Shown here: piece after piece, positions 53,423 to 62,258 of the stretch | Numbering within the stretch: position 1 is the stretch's first letter | How the letters are laid out: each line of letters opens with the position of its first letter | Source: Microlunatus elymi | GTDB taxonomy: Bacteria > Actinomycetota > Actinomycetes > Propionibacteriales > Propionibacteriaceae | NCBI RefSeq assembly: GCF_007362775.1 | Contig: NZ_CP041692.1 | Location: forward strand, 4,030,001-4,094,000 | DNA: 64,000 nucleotides | Direction of reading: 5' to 3' | Program-made: the position numbers and the translations under genes | The notes under the pieces: generated by a model | What the model saw: the letters and a program-made list of their open reading frames with translations, nothing else | What the model was told of the DNA's origin: nothing | Database searches by the model: none

Positions 53423-53485
53423 ATTGAGGCGCCAGTCGAGCAATTTGGCGCCCAGCAGCTGATATCCGCAACCTGGCGCCTCAAT
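53423..53485. repeat. Long-armed inverted repeat between kinase and methyltransferase genes
   Basis: ATTGAGGCGCCAG (53423-53435) and its exact complement (53473-53485) bracket 37 bp that hold a third GGCGCC copy. A smaller palindrome, GGTCTCG-CC-CGAGACC, lies just before at 53402-53417. The 334-bp gap has no gene. It may be a terminator or a regulatory site. CTGGCGCCTCA recurs once at about 58323. Confidence 0.55.
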
Positions 53486-53681
53486 CGCAGGGTTTCGAAC
53501 ACGTCGCCGGGCAAGTCCCCTCTAGCCCGCCGATCTCCCCACCTCAGGGCAAAGGTCGTTCTCGGAATTGGAAAGTCGCTGGCCTTATCCGCAGAAGGCT
53601 GACACGGTGCAGGTGATCAGGCCGCCCGGAGCACGTTGACCCGGGCAGCGGAGTTCGCATAACTCGAGCACGGAGGCAGGC

Positions 53682-54437
53682 TTGCAACCCGAGCTGTTGT
53701 CGTTGCCGGATCGGTACCCAAGATCATCGACCTACGATCCGGAGTGGGTGATGTCGCTCGACATGGGACCCAATCCGTTGTGGCAGCTGGAAGAACTCTG
53801 GACCGATCTCGATCTGAAGCCGGGACAAAAGGTGCTCGACGTCGGCACCGGCCGCGGCGCCACGGCAGTGTTCCTCGCCCGCGAAGCTGGGGTCAGAGTG
53901 GATGCGCTCGACTTGTGGATCGCCACCGACGAAGCCGCCCAGACGTATCGGGATGCGGGCGTCGGTCAGCTCGTCAGGCCGCTGCAGGGCGACATTCGCA
54001 CGCTCGAGCTTCCCGAAAGCGAGTACGACGCTGTCGTTAGCCTCGACGCCTGGGAGTACTTCGGGACCGACGTGCACTTCCTGCCACGTCTGGTTCGCGC
54101 ACTCAAGCCCGGCGGTGTGCTGGCCTTCGCAACCCCGTCGCTGCGCGAAGACCCGTACATCAGCGACCCGCTTCCGGCGCTCGTCGACCTCGCCGCGTTC
54201 GAGGTGTTGAGCTGGCATCCGGCCGACTGGTGGGCCAAGCACACCGCGTTGACTGGCAAGCTGATCGACGTCCGAGCCTGGGTACCGCAGGACAGCCTGG
54301 ATCTGTGGCTGCGCTGGGAACGTGCGGTCGACGGCAACCCCGAGATGCGCAGCGTGATCGCGGCCTATCAACAGCTCGGTGGCGATCCGCCGGCACTTGG
54401 ACTGGTCCACGTGACCGGTCGGAAGCCGCCCCGGTGA
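53682..54437 (+). CDS. SAM-dependent methyltransferase
   Basis: A 251-residue class I methyltransferase. AdoMet motif I is VLDVGTGRGATAVFLARE (about residues 52-69), with ALDLW at strand 2 and YDAVVSLDAWEYFGTD as motif IV. The N-terminal SLDMGPNPLWQLEEL block resembles small-molecule methyltransferases of the cyclopropane/UbiE type. TTG at 53682 follows GGAGG by 5 nt. Substrate unknown. Confidence 0.85.
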   Translation: MQPELLSLPDRYPRSSTYDPEWVMSLDMGPNPLWQLEELWTDLDLKPGQKVLDVGTGRGATAVFLAREAGVRVDALDLWIATDEAAQTYRDAGVGQLVRPLQGDIRTLELPESEYDAVVSLDAWEYFGTDVHFLPRLVRALKPGGVLAFATPSLREDPYISDPLPALVDLAAFEVLSWHPADWWAKHTALTGKLIDVRAWVPQDSLDLWLRWERAVDGNPEMRSVIAAYQQLGGDPPALGLVHVTGRKPPR

Positions 54438-54551
54438 TAACGCCGTGCGCTCAGACCGGTGACTCCGCCGCCAGTTCGCCGTGGCGCAACCGGTGTTGAT
54501 CGGCGAAGGGACTCAGCACCGTGACGAATTCCCCGGCAACTCTGTAACGGT

Positions 54552-55052
54552 CTACCGACGAAAGAGCCGCGGCGGATGCCACCGAAATACCGGCTGATCG
54601 CTCGTGTCATCGGTGAGTTCGAACGTCCAGTGCAAGCCACGCTCCCCGTTGAGGAATCTGATCGCCGGCTCGCGGATTGGATCGTAACGATGCAGGGCGA
54701 GCAGTTCGACGGCTCGGTCGACTTCGAACCATTGCGCATCATCGACGGTGCCGTCGGGGTCAGCCGGTTCAAGGTGTGGATCGGTCGTCGTGGCGGTGAA
54801 GTTCCAACTCTGTGACAGCTGAACGCCGCCGCGCCGGACCTCTGACGTCGCGATCAGCTGGAACTGCGCTGGGTCGAGCGTGCAGCCGGACTCCTCGACC
54901 AACTCGCGCGCCGCCGCAATTGCCGGCGTCTCGCCCTCCTCAATGCCACCGCTCGGCAACGTCCACAGCGGCTGATGGGTGAAGAAGTCGTGATCCCGTA
55001 CCAGAAGGACTGCTTCTGCCAAGAACACGATGCTTCCCACGTAGCCGCGCAC
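54552..55052 (-). CDS. Nudix hydrolase
   Basis: A 166-residue Nudix hydrolase. The Nudix box GGIEEGETPAIAAARELVEE then SG (about residues 35-57) is complete, with the metal-binding Glu residues. LWTLPSG precedes it as usual. The GTG start at 55052 abuts the remains of a kinase gene on the same strand, so the N-terminus may have been reshaped. Substrate is a nucleoside diphosphate derivative by family, otherwise unknown. Confidence 0.87.
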   Translation of the reverse strand: MRGYVGSIVFLAEAVLLVRDHDFFTHQPLWTLPSGGIEEGETPAIAAARELVEESGCTLDPAQFQLIATSEVRRGGVQLSQSWNFTATTTDPHLEPADPDGTVDDAQWFEVDRAVELLALHRYDPIREPAIRFLNGERGLHWTFELTDDTSDQPVFRWHPPRLFRR

Positions 55053-55142
55053 GAAGGGCAGTCAACCAGGCTGGCGTCCGATGCGCGATCGATAGCCCGA
55101 CCGGCGGCTTCAGACTTGATCCTGGGCCGGCCGGAAGAATCC

Positions 55143-55377
55143 CGGACTCGTAAGCGGTCAGCTCCCGACGCCAGTAGGCCCAGTGATCTCGCCGGCGCGA
55201 GTGCTTGGCATGCGGGCCTGAGCGTAGCGGCCGAAACGTCTTTCGGACCAGCTGCAGCGCCAGACCATCACCGCGGTTGACCGTGACCAAACGGAGGTCT
55301 CCTGAAGCCGCGCCCGTGCCGTTCCCGAGCGGCCGATCCACTATCGCCGTAGCGCCGACTTCATCAGGGTCGATCAT
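55143..55377 (-). pseudogene. N-terminal fragment of an APH-like phosphotransferase
   Basis: About 78 codons read LVTVNRGDGLALQLVRKTFR then DHWAYWRRELTAYESGILPA, the pattern of the N-lobe of a phosphotransferase family seen in actinobacteria. The rest of the kinase (catalytic HGD loop) is missing; the frame runs on into unrelated sequence before the Nudix gene. This is a deletion remnant in a segment with two insertion sequences. The assignment of the fragment is from pattern memory only. Confidence 0.45.
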
Positions 55378-55543
55378 CCCCGAAGGATCACCCCAGGCAT
55401 AAGGTCAGTCGTTGACACCCCAACACCGTCCCAGACGCGCGATGCTCCCCGCGACTGGAATTCGCGTGCACCCGACAACACACCCCGTTACCCCTGCCCC
55501 GGAGCCGGATGGTCGACCGGGCAGGTGCGGAGTGCTGTCGCCT

Positions 55544-57201
55544 CTAGCCTCGATATTTCGTGATCTTGGTGTTGTGACCGTGGGTTGAAACACGGAAGTG
55601 CCTGTCCTGCTTGGAAGACTAGCGATTGTCTGAGTCGTGAATCATCCAAGGGGAAAGGCACTCCGCAGGTGAAGCGTAACCGAGGTGGCGGACTGGTTCT
55701 TGATCCCAGGCGTGAGTCGTTGATTTCGTCGTCGGGTGCGTTGTTGTTGACCGAGACGATCCGGGCTGCCGGTCTGGATCGGGCCTTGTCGAGGGCGTTG
55801 GCTCGGTGGCGGGCCGATCGCTACGTGCATGATCCGGGCAAGATCCTGCTCGATGTGACTGTCGCGGTCGCCCTGGGTGGGGATTGTCTGGCCGATGTGG
55901 CCGCGGTCCGGGCCCAGCCTGAGGTGTTCGGCCCGGTGGCCTCGGACCCGATAATCTCACGACTGTTCACAACACTGGCCGCCGATGTCGATGAGGTGGT
56001 GACCGCGATCCGCTCGGTTCACGCGACGGCCCGGGGCCGGGTCTGGGCCCGGCGGCGGCCGGTGTCGGGACCGTCCGGGCAGCGCGATGGCGGGCAGGTG
56101 ATCATCGATATCGATCCCACGTTGGTGACCGCGCATTCGGACAAACAAGGCGCCGGCCGGACCTATAAGCGGGGTTACGGGTTCCATCCGATCTGCGCGT
56201 TCGTCGATCACGGCGAACACGGCACCGCCGACACGCTGGCCATCGATCTGCGGCCGGGATGGGCCTCGGCGATGGACAGTGCCGACCACATCAACACCCT
56301 GGACCACGCCCTGGCTCAACTCCCGCCCGGTGAACGCGACGCGGTGCTGGTGCGGACCGATTCCGGACCAGGCAACAAAGACTTCCTCGACCACGTCATC
56401 GCTGCCGGTCTGGAATACAGCGTCGGGTTCAAGGCCAGCAACCGGGTCGCGGCCGCGATCGAGACGATCCCGGACCAGGCCTGGCAGCCGGCCCTGGACA
56501 GCAACGGTGATCGGCGTGAGGGTGCCGAGGTCGCCGAACTCACCCGGTGGATGCCACCCCTGACCCGTGGCCAGGACGAGTGGCCGGCCCAGATGCGGGT
56601 GATCGCCCGCCGGGAACGGCCCCATCCCGGCGCCCAGCTGAGGTTGACCGATCACAACGGCTGGCGGGTCACCTGCTTTGCCACCAACACCCGCGGCCCG
56701 GGCTGGACCATCCCGGTGCTGGAAGTCCGACACCGCCAACGCGCCCGCTGCGAAGACCGGATCCGCGCCCTGAAAGACACCGGACTACGCAACCTGCCCT
56801 TCCACGGCTACAACCAGAACCGGATCTGGGTCGAGATCGTCGCCCTGGCAGCCGACCTCCTGGCCTGGACCCAGACCCTGGCCTTCGAACCCACCGCCGA
56901 CATCCGCCGGTGGGAACCCAAACGACTCCGCTTCCGCATCCTCGCCGTGGCCGGACGCATCATCCACACCAGCCGCCGACACCTCCTGCGACTCCCACGC
57001 GGCTGGCCCTGGAACCACTACATCGACCACGCCTGGACCAGCCTGAGCACCGCCTGACCAACCAGCCCCTACCCCAACGACCAAGGACCACGGAGAACCG
57101 GCGGACACAGCGCCGGAGCCCACCCCTGCCCACACCATCGATCGAAGCCTCAACCACTACAACCATGATCAACAACGAGCCAGACGAAAGATCGAGGCTA
57201 G
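55544..57201 (+). mobile_element. IS1380-type insertion sequence
   Basis: A 1658-bp element. Ends CTAGCCTCGATATTTCGT (55544-55561) and its near-exact inverse (57184-57201) differ by one base. It carries one transposase. The immediate flanks (GCCT left, GTTG right) do not match, so there is no target duplication; the element may be old or flanks rearranged. Confidence 0.85.
55669..57057 (+). CDS. IS1380-family transposase
   Basis: A 462-residue DDE transposase. Catalytic residues appear as Asp in IIDIDPTLVTAHSDKQG, Asp in VLVRTDSGPGNKDFLDH and Glu in RCEDRIRALKDTGLRNLPF. The N-terminal LTETIRAAGLDRALSRAL and C-terminal FRILAVAGRIIHTSRRHLLRL blocks are standard for the IS1380 group. GTG at 55669 follows a GGGGAAAGG stretch. 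The reading frame is complete, so the element may be active. Confidence 0.93.
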   Translation: MKRNRGGGLVLDPRRESLISSSGALLLTETIRAAGLDRALSRALARWRADRYVHDPGKILLDVTVAVALGGDCLADVAAVRAQPEVFGPVASDPIISRLFTTLAADVDEVVTAIRSVHATARGRVWARRRPVSGPSGQRDGGQVIIDIDPTLVTAHSDKQGAGRTYKRGYGFHPICAFVDHGEHGTADTLAIDLRPGWASAMDSADHINTLDHALAQLPPGERDAVLVRTDSGPGNKDFLDHVIAAGLEYSVGFKASNRVAAAIETIPDQAWQPALDSNGDRREGAEVAELTRWMPPLTRGQDEWPAQMRVIARRERPHPGAQLRLTDHNGWRVTCFATNTRGPGWTIPVLEVRHRQRARCEDRIRALKDTGLRNLPFHGYNQNRIWVEIVALAADLLAWTQTLAFEPTADIRRWEPKRLRFRILAVAGRIIHTSRRHLLRLPRGWPWNHYIDHAWTSLSTA

Positions 57202-57254
57202 GTTGAGCTCGCGGCTAGACCCTCACCGCCGGATTCCGTCGCCGACCGATGGTG

Positions 57255-57818
57255 CTACGGCGTCCGGGTGGCGGTATCCGGACGGGTGTAGGTCAGCGCC
57301 AAGTTGCCTCGCGGGAATGATCTCGCCTCGACCAATCTCAGCGTCGTGAACTCGGTGAACAATTGACTGCCACTGCCGTGCGCAACCGGCGTGATCAACA
57401 GGTGGTACACGTCGACCAGATCAGCCCGGACGAACGCCTGCGCGAAACGTACGCCGCCGTGGGCAAGGATCGGCCCGCCCTCTTCTGCTTTCAACGCGGC
57501 GATCTCAGGGGCCAGATCTCCCGAGCACACGGTTGTGGTCGCCCACGGCGTCGGGATCGGGTTGCGGGAGAACACGACCTTCGGGATCCGGTTCATCGCA
57601 TCGGCCTCCGGCCCATCCTGGAACGGCCAATGCCCCGCCATGTCCTGATAGGCCTGAGCACCCATCACGTGTACGCCCGCGCTGCCGAGCACCTCGGCCA
57701 TATGTGTCACGAACTCCGGATCGTTGTCGTACTCCACGAAGAAGTCTTCAGGCACCCCTGGCGGCGGGGCGCTGTAGCCGTCGAGGGACAAGCTGTGACG
57801 AAGGATGAGTGGTCGCAC
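57255..57818 (-). CDS. Dihydrofolate reductase/RibD-C family protein
   Basis: A 187-residue member of the DHFR-like RibD C-terminal family. LILRHSLSLDGYSAPPP at the N-terminus, VMGAQAYQDMAGHWP, PKVVFSRN and GGPILAHGGVRFAQAFVRADLVDVYHLLI match. GTG at 57818 follows AGGAGA by 6 nt. Proteins of this type bind NADPH and reduce pterin- or flavin-like substrates; most are uncharacterised. It is not a standard FolA. The gene lies just right of the IS1380 element. Confidence 0.88.
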   Translation of the reverse strand: MRPLILRHSLSLDGYSAPPPGVPEDFFVEYDNDPEFVTHMAEVLGSAGVHVMGAQAYQDMAGHWPFQDGPEADAMNRIPKVVFSRNPIPTPWATTTVCSGDLAPEIAALKAEEGGPILAHGGVRFAQAFVRADLVDVYHLLITPVAHGSGSQLFTEFTTLRLVEARSFPRGNLALTYTRPDTATRTP

Positions 57819-57906
57819 GGGATTCTCCTGAGGTCGATTCGAATGATTGTGGTGCACCAAGGCGGCGACCTGGCCCGCTACGCCGGCCTTGTGATCTGGG
57901 CCGGGG

Positions 57907-58060
57907 TCAAGGCCGGTAGATGACCAGGATCGAGCCGCCGGCGAAGGATGTGACATCGACGAGTTGCAGATCTGTCCGAGCGTCAAGGTGGTCGAACAGA
58001 CGCCGGCCCTCATGGACCACGACCGGATGTATTCCGCGTGATTCAGCGCCCTTCCTGCCG
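57907..58060 (-). pseudogene. C-terminal fragment of a second DHFR/RibD-like gene
   Basis: The last 43 codons before the stop read GIHPVVVHEGRRLFDHLDAR then TDLQLVDVTSFAGGSILVIY, the usual C-terminus of this family. The sequence upstream in the frame does not continue the family (no N-terminal strand or NADPH loop). The remnant ends 88 bp from the intact relative. The 58061-58471 stretch beyond it shows no gene that I can support. Confidence 0.55.
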
Positions 58061-58579
58061 CCACGATGGATCAAGGCCCAGTCGGCCCTCCACCCTCCGT
58101 CGAACAGAACGCCCACGGATCGACAGCATGCCGCCGCAGTCCGCAGTGGATCGATCGCCGGGCGGCCGGTTGAGTGACCACGGATCTGTTGCGTTCCCGC
58201 TGGAGCGTGCCGAACCGCTCGCCGCGGACCGGCTCGCCGCGGACCGGCTCGTCCGGCGTCGATCCCTGGGATCAAGGCGTCAGATCGCGAAAATCGCGGT
58301 CCGCAGGTGATTTTGACCATCTGGCGCCTCATATTCAGGTTCCCGGACCCGCCAACGTCCCCGGCCCCAAGGTGCGCTGCCCGCCCGGAAGTCGTTCCAC
58401 CAACGGGACACCCGGCTCAGCCGACTCCACGCGGCGCAGGAACTTCGGCCAGATCGGACGGATAACAGCTTTGTCGCCTGCCAGGAGGAAGGGACCACCG
58501 GTTTGCCATGAGGATGGGACCGGGTTCGTCCCCGGTGGTCGACCGTGGGACCGATGATTGCTGATGGGTGGGGTTCTGG

Positions 58580-59407
58580 TCAATCCTGCTGGTCGGACTC
58601 GGCTGGTTTGCCGCGTCGGGGCCGTTGTCGTTGGCGGTAGGACTCGCCTTCGACGACGAGTTCGTAGGCGGCTGATTGGAACCGGTCCATCGCGGATTGG
58701 GCGAGCAGCGGGTCGGCCATCATGGTCAGGATTTCGGGTGGCTCGCGGTTGCTGGTGATGATCATGGAGCCTTTGCGGTGTCGTTCGACGATGAGTTCGT
58801 AGAAGTCGCTGGTTTCGGTGGTTTCGAGGCGGTGCAGGGCGAGGTCGTCCATGATCAACAAGTCGACGCGGTGGAGTTTACGCATCTCGTCGTCGTAACT
58901 GCCGTCGAGCCGGGCGCCGCGGAGTCGTTTGAACAGTTTGTCGGCGCGTTCGGCGTGCACGCTGTGGTGACGTCTGACGGCGATGTGGCCGAGTGCGTTG
59001 GCCAGGAACGTCTTCCCGACGCCGACGGGTCCCATGATCAGAACGTTGTAGGCATCGGCCAGGAACCTCAGTGAGGTGAGTTCCTGCCATAGGTCCTGAT
59101 CGAAGCTGGCCGGCGTGGTGTCGTCCCAGGCCTGGAGCTGCATCTGCGGGTCGAGGTGGGCTGCTTTGGCGCGGCGTTGGGCGGATTGGCGGTCGCGGCG
59201 GGTGACTTCGTCGGAGAAGATCATTTCCAGGAAGTCGTGGTGCGGCATCCGGTTCGACCGTGCCAACGCGAGCCGGTCGGGCAGGGTGTCGAGGAGTTGA
59301 CCGAGTTTCAACCGACGCATCAACGACTTCAACTCCGGGGTGACCTCGATCGGCTTGACCGCAGGCTCGGCATCCGGTCGACGACTCGCGCGCTGGCTCG
59401 TGCTCAT
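58580..59407 (-). CDS. istB: IS21-family helper ATPase IstB
   Basis: A 275-residue AAA+ ATPase that assists the IstA transposase. Walker A is LIMGPVGVGKTFLANALG (about residues 123-140) and Walker B is DLLIMDDLALHRL (about 183-195); SNREPPEIL is the arginine-finger region. ATG at 59407 overlaps the istA stop as ATGA, as in other IS21 members. Complete. Confidence 0.95.
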   Translation of the reverse strand: MSTSQRASRRPDAEPAVKPIEVTPELKSLMRRLKLGQLLDTLPDRLALARSNRMPHHDFLEMIFSDEVTRRDRQSAQRRAKAAHLDPQMQLQAWDDTTPASFDQDLWQELTSLRFLADAYNVLIMGPVGVGKTFLANALGHIAVRRHHSVHAERADKLFKRLRGARLDGSYDDEMRKLHRVDLLIMDDLALHRLETTETSDFYELIVERHRKGSMIITSNREPPEILTMMADPLLAQSAMDRFQSAAYELVVEGESYRQRQRPRRGKPAESDQQD

Positions 59408-61098
59408 GGCAACCTCCGGACCGTCTCCGACGACGAGTCGGAACCTGCTGTTGATCTTGAAAGTGTTGGTCTCGACGTTGATCTTGATGTTGACGTTGAT
59501 CGCCGGATGGCGAAGTCGCCGGTGTCTCGGACGAACCGGGACGGCGCTGACACCGATCTCGCTGGACCCGGTGTCGCCGAGTCCGCTGTTGCTGGCAGCA
59601 GCGTGGGCTGGGCCTGGATGGCTTGGGTGGTGGCGCGGGTGAGCATGCGGTCGATCAGGCCGATGTCGATGACTTCGGCTTCCAACGCCCGCCGGCAGGC
59701 GTCATCGACCGCTTCTGGGCCGTGGCGTTTGACCAGGCCGAGGAGCCGGTAGACCTGCCGCATCTTGGTCCACGGCAACGGATGCTCCAACACCTGCGCG
59801 GCATAGACACCGATGTGGTCGCCGTGGATCGCGGCTTTGCGTTGCAGGGCGTCGATATCACGCATCGCATAGACCGACTGATGCGCCGGCAGATCAGCCG
59901 GATCGGTCTGCCGACGACCAGGTCCCACCCTCGGGTGGACCTTGATCAACTCGGCCCGCCAGTACAGCTTCACCGTCGCCGCATCGGCGCGGGCGGTGAT
60001 CCGTTGCCCGATCAGATCGCCCGGGACGCTATAGAGGGCCTTGGCGACCTGGACGTGCCGGTCCGGGGCCACCTTCGGCCGGGTCCAGGACGGCACGTCG
60101 AACGGCGTCACAGGGCGGGCCAGCAGCTTCGGCTGCTCGTCGGCGGTGAACACCTCGGCCGGATGGAGCCGGGTCGTGCCATGGACCCGCATCCCGGCGG
60201 TCTCAGCACACCACCGCTCGGCCCGAGCCCGGCAATCGTCCAGGCCGTTGAACGACTCGCCGGCGAAGAAGTTCGAGCGCGCATACTGCACGCACCGCTC
60301 GACCCTCGGTTTGTCCTGCGGGCTGCGGACCCGGGCCGGATCGACCACGAACCCGCGGGACTCGGCATACTCCCGGAACGATTCGTTCAACCGCGGATCG
60401 GTCGCGTCCGCGCGGTCGACGATGGCCTTCATGTTGTCCGGAATCACCACCGCGAACACGCCGTCGAAGAACTCCCACGCCGCCTCGAACCCGGCAATCA
60501 CCTCCTGCAATGTTTCACCGAAGGTCGGATAGACGAACATGTGCCGCGAATAGACCGCGGTGAAGATCAACCCCTTCGTCACCCGACGACGAACCTGACC
60601 GGAACCATGATCAACTTCGATCATCCCGAGTCGTCCGAAGTCGACCTGCAACTCTGCACCCGGCTCACAATCAGCGACTCGAACCGTGGCCCGCCGACGA
60701 CCGAAGTCCAACTCACTGGTCGCATACCGATTCAGGGTCCGATACGACACCACCACACCCCGACGACCCAACAAGATGTTGATCTTGGTCAACGTCAGGC
60801 CCTGATCCAACCAGGCCTTGAGTTGATCATGATGAACAGCGATCGTCTCCCACGCCTCACCCTTGCCGTTGGGACGCTTGCTACGAACTCCACCGACCAC
60901 CGCGGTGATCAACTCACTGGTCAGCTGGGACGCGTCCCCGTCACGGTCCAGGCCGTGGGACTGCGCCATCTCCACATACCGGCGGACCGTCTTCCGATCG
61001 GTGCCCGACAACCGGGCCACCTCCCGCAGACCGGTACCCGCCAGCCACAATCGCAAGATCTCTCGGATCTCGACCACCGAAACCTCCCGGAAGCTCAT
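59404..61098 (-). CDS. istA: IS21-family transposase IstA
   Basis: A 564-residue DDE transposase. An N-terminal helix-turn-helix (REVARLSGTDRKTVRRYVE, about residues 25-43) binds the ends. The catalytic Asp in LQVDFGRLGMIEV (about 150), Asp in VVIPDNMKAIVD (about 218) and Glu in PQDKPRVERCVQYA (about 262) are in place. The C-terminal 60 residues are a Ser/Thr/Arg repeat-like tail. ATG at 61098 is chosen to start at MSFREVSVVEIREILRL. Complete. Confidence 0.95.
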   Translation of the reverse strand: MSFREVSVVEIREILRLWLAGTGLREVARLSGTDRKTVRRYVEMAQSHGLDRDGDASQLTSELITAVVGGVRSKRPNGKGEAWETIAVHHDQLKAWLDQGLTLTKINILLGRRGVVVSYRTLNRYATSELDFGRRRATVRVADCEPGAELQVDFGRLGMIEVDHGSGQVRRRVTKGLIFTAVYSRHMFVYPTFGETLQEVIAGFEAAWEFFDGVFAVVIPDNMKAIVDRADATDPRLNESFREYAESRGFVVDPARVRSPQDKPRVERCVQYARSNFFAGESFNGLDDCRARAERWCAETAGMRVHGTTRLHPAEVFTADEQPKLLARPVTPFDVPSWTRPKVAPDRHVQVAKALYSVPGDLIGQRITARADAATVKLYWRAELIKVHPRVGPGRRQTDPADLPAHQSVYAMRDIDALQRKAAIHGDHIGVYAAQVLEHPLPWTKMRQVYRLLGLVKRHGPEAVDDACRRALEAEVIDIGLIDRMLTRATTQAIQAQPTLLPATADSATPGPARSVSAPSRFVRDTGDFAIRRSTSTSRSTSRPTLSRSTAGSDSSSETVRRLP

Positions 61099-61326
61099 AG
61101 GGCCAATAGATCGGCCGAACAACCGAGACCCCGGCAGGCGCGCCAACGGTGGTCCCATCACTGGCAAAACCGTCAGCCAGGTGGTCCCATCACTGGCAAA
61201 CCAGTGGTCCCATCCTCATGGCAAAACCGGCTCCGAAGCGGTCCCTTCCCGCTGGCAACCGACAGCTTTGTCGTCGGCGAGGGGATGCATCAAGTCGGCA
61301 CCCGCGCCCTCACCAGAGCTGGAACG

Positions 61327-62238
61327 ATGGGACTGATGACAGACCTCGAGCTTGATGAGCGTGCCCGAATCTGGGTCGAATCCCAGACACGGTCGTCGAT
61401 CGCGGCCGTGACGGAAATGGGCGGCGGCATCACGAACACCAAGTGGAAGGTCCGGCTCAGCCGCGGCGATCCGGTGGTCATCCGTTGGTCCGATCCTGCC
61501 GTATGGGCTGAGAAGGGTCGCGATCACGTTCAGCGGGAAGCGGCTGCGTGCAGACTCCTCGCCACCTCCGACGTGCTACTGCCCCGACTCATCGCCACGG
61601 ACGGGTACGGAGACGTTGCCGGCGCCCCGGCAAACCTGATGACCTGGCAACCCGGCTCGCCCCGACTGGACCCCTTGGGTACGACTGCCGTTCACGAACT
61701 CGCACGGCTAGCCGTGGCGATCCACCGCCATCCCGTGCCCGTTCAGGACCGCGCTCCTACCTTCAGCTATCGCTGTCCGGCCTCTCCGGAGGTCCCGGAC
61801 TGGGCCCGGCGCCCGGCGTTGTGGCGCCGGGCCATCGACATCTGGAAGGCAGGGGCCCCGCCGACACCGTACGGCCTGCTGCACCGAGACTTCCATCTCG
61901 GAAACATCCTGTGGGATGGGGACCAGGTCACCGGCGTCGTCGACTGGGCCGAGATGTCGTGGGGACCGGCAGATCTGGACGTCGCCCACATATGCGCCGA
62001 CTTCGCCATGTTGCACACCCTCGCCGATGCCGACGCGTTCCGAACGAGTTACCAGGCACTCGGCGGCGTGCTGGATCGGGATCTGGACGGCAACCGATTC
62101 TGGATCGTCAGCGACATTCTCGGCTTCCTGCCCGACCCGGCCCATATCCTGCCCGGCCTGGCCGGCGCCAGGCCCGACGTCCGTCCCGACGACGTCCGGT
62201 TCGGCCTGGAGGAGCTGCTCGAACGCACGCTGTCCTGA
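61327..62238 (+). CDS. APH-like phosphotransferase
   Basis: A 303-residue aminoglycoside-phosphotransferase-fold protein. Catalytic LLHRDFHLGNILWDGDQVTG has the Brenner motif HxDxxxxN (about residues 181-190), and the metal-binding Asp is in GVVDWAEMSWGPADLDVA. The N-lobe reads GGGITNTKWKVRLSRGDPVV, a nucleotide-loop pattern. ATG at 61327 is used; ATG at 61336 is close. The IS21 element ends 62 bp upstream, so the native promoter may be displaced. Substrate unknown. Convergent with the ribosomal-protection-type gene, stops 20 bp apart. Confidence 0.85.
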   Translation: MGLMTDLELDERARIWVESQTRSSIAAVTEMGGGITNTKWKVRLSRGDPVVIRWSDPAVWAEKGRDHVQREAAACRLLATSDVLLPRLIATDGYGDVAGAPANLMTWQPGSPRLDPLGTTAVHELARLAVAIHRHPVPVQDRAPTFSYRCPASPEVPDWARRPALWRRAIDIWKAGAPPTPYGLLHRDFHLGNILWDGDQVTGVVDWAEMSWGPADLDVAHICADFAMLHTLADADAFRTSYQALGGVLDRDLDGNRFWIVSDILGFLPDPAHILPGLAGARPDVRPDDVRFGLEELLERTLS

Positions 62239-62258
62239 CGCACTCGGGGCCGCGAAGG

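Larger units (their letters stand above)
58472..61264 (-). mobile_element. IS21-family insertion sequence with 4-bp target duplication
   Basis: A 2793-bp element with istA and istB. The outer ends match as TGTCG..TGCCAG..GGAAGGGACC, beginning with TG on each strand. The flanks are GCTT on both sides (58468-58471 and 61265-61268), a 4-bp duplication. Further copies of a GGTCCCATC..TGGCAAA unit at 58502-58521, 61150-61168, 61182-61200 and 61205-61226 are the multiple terminal repeats of IS21. Confidence 0.93.

Noticed and set aside
55544-57201. Target-site duplication for the IS1380 element
   Set aside because: The bases next to the two ends (GCCT and GTTG) do not match at 4 or 5 bp, so I do not claim one.
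59623-61326. A long plus-strand extension of the kinase frame running back through istA
   Set aside because: The extension is antisense to a complete transposase and crosses the IS21 end. The kinase begins at 61327 by family alignment.
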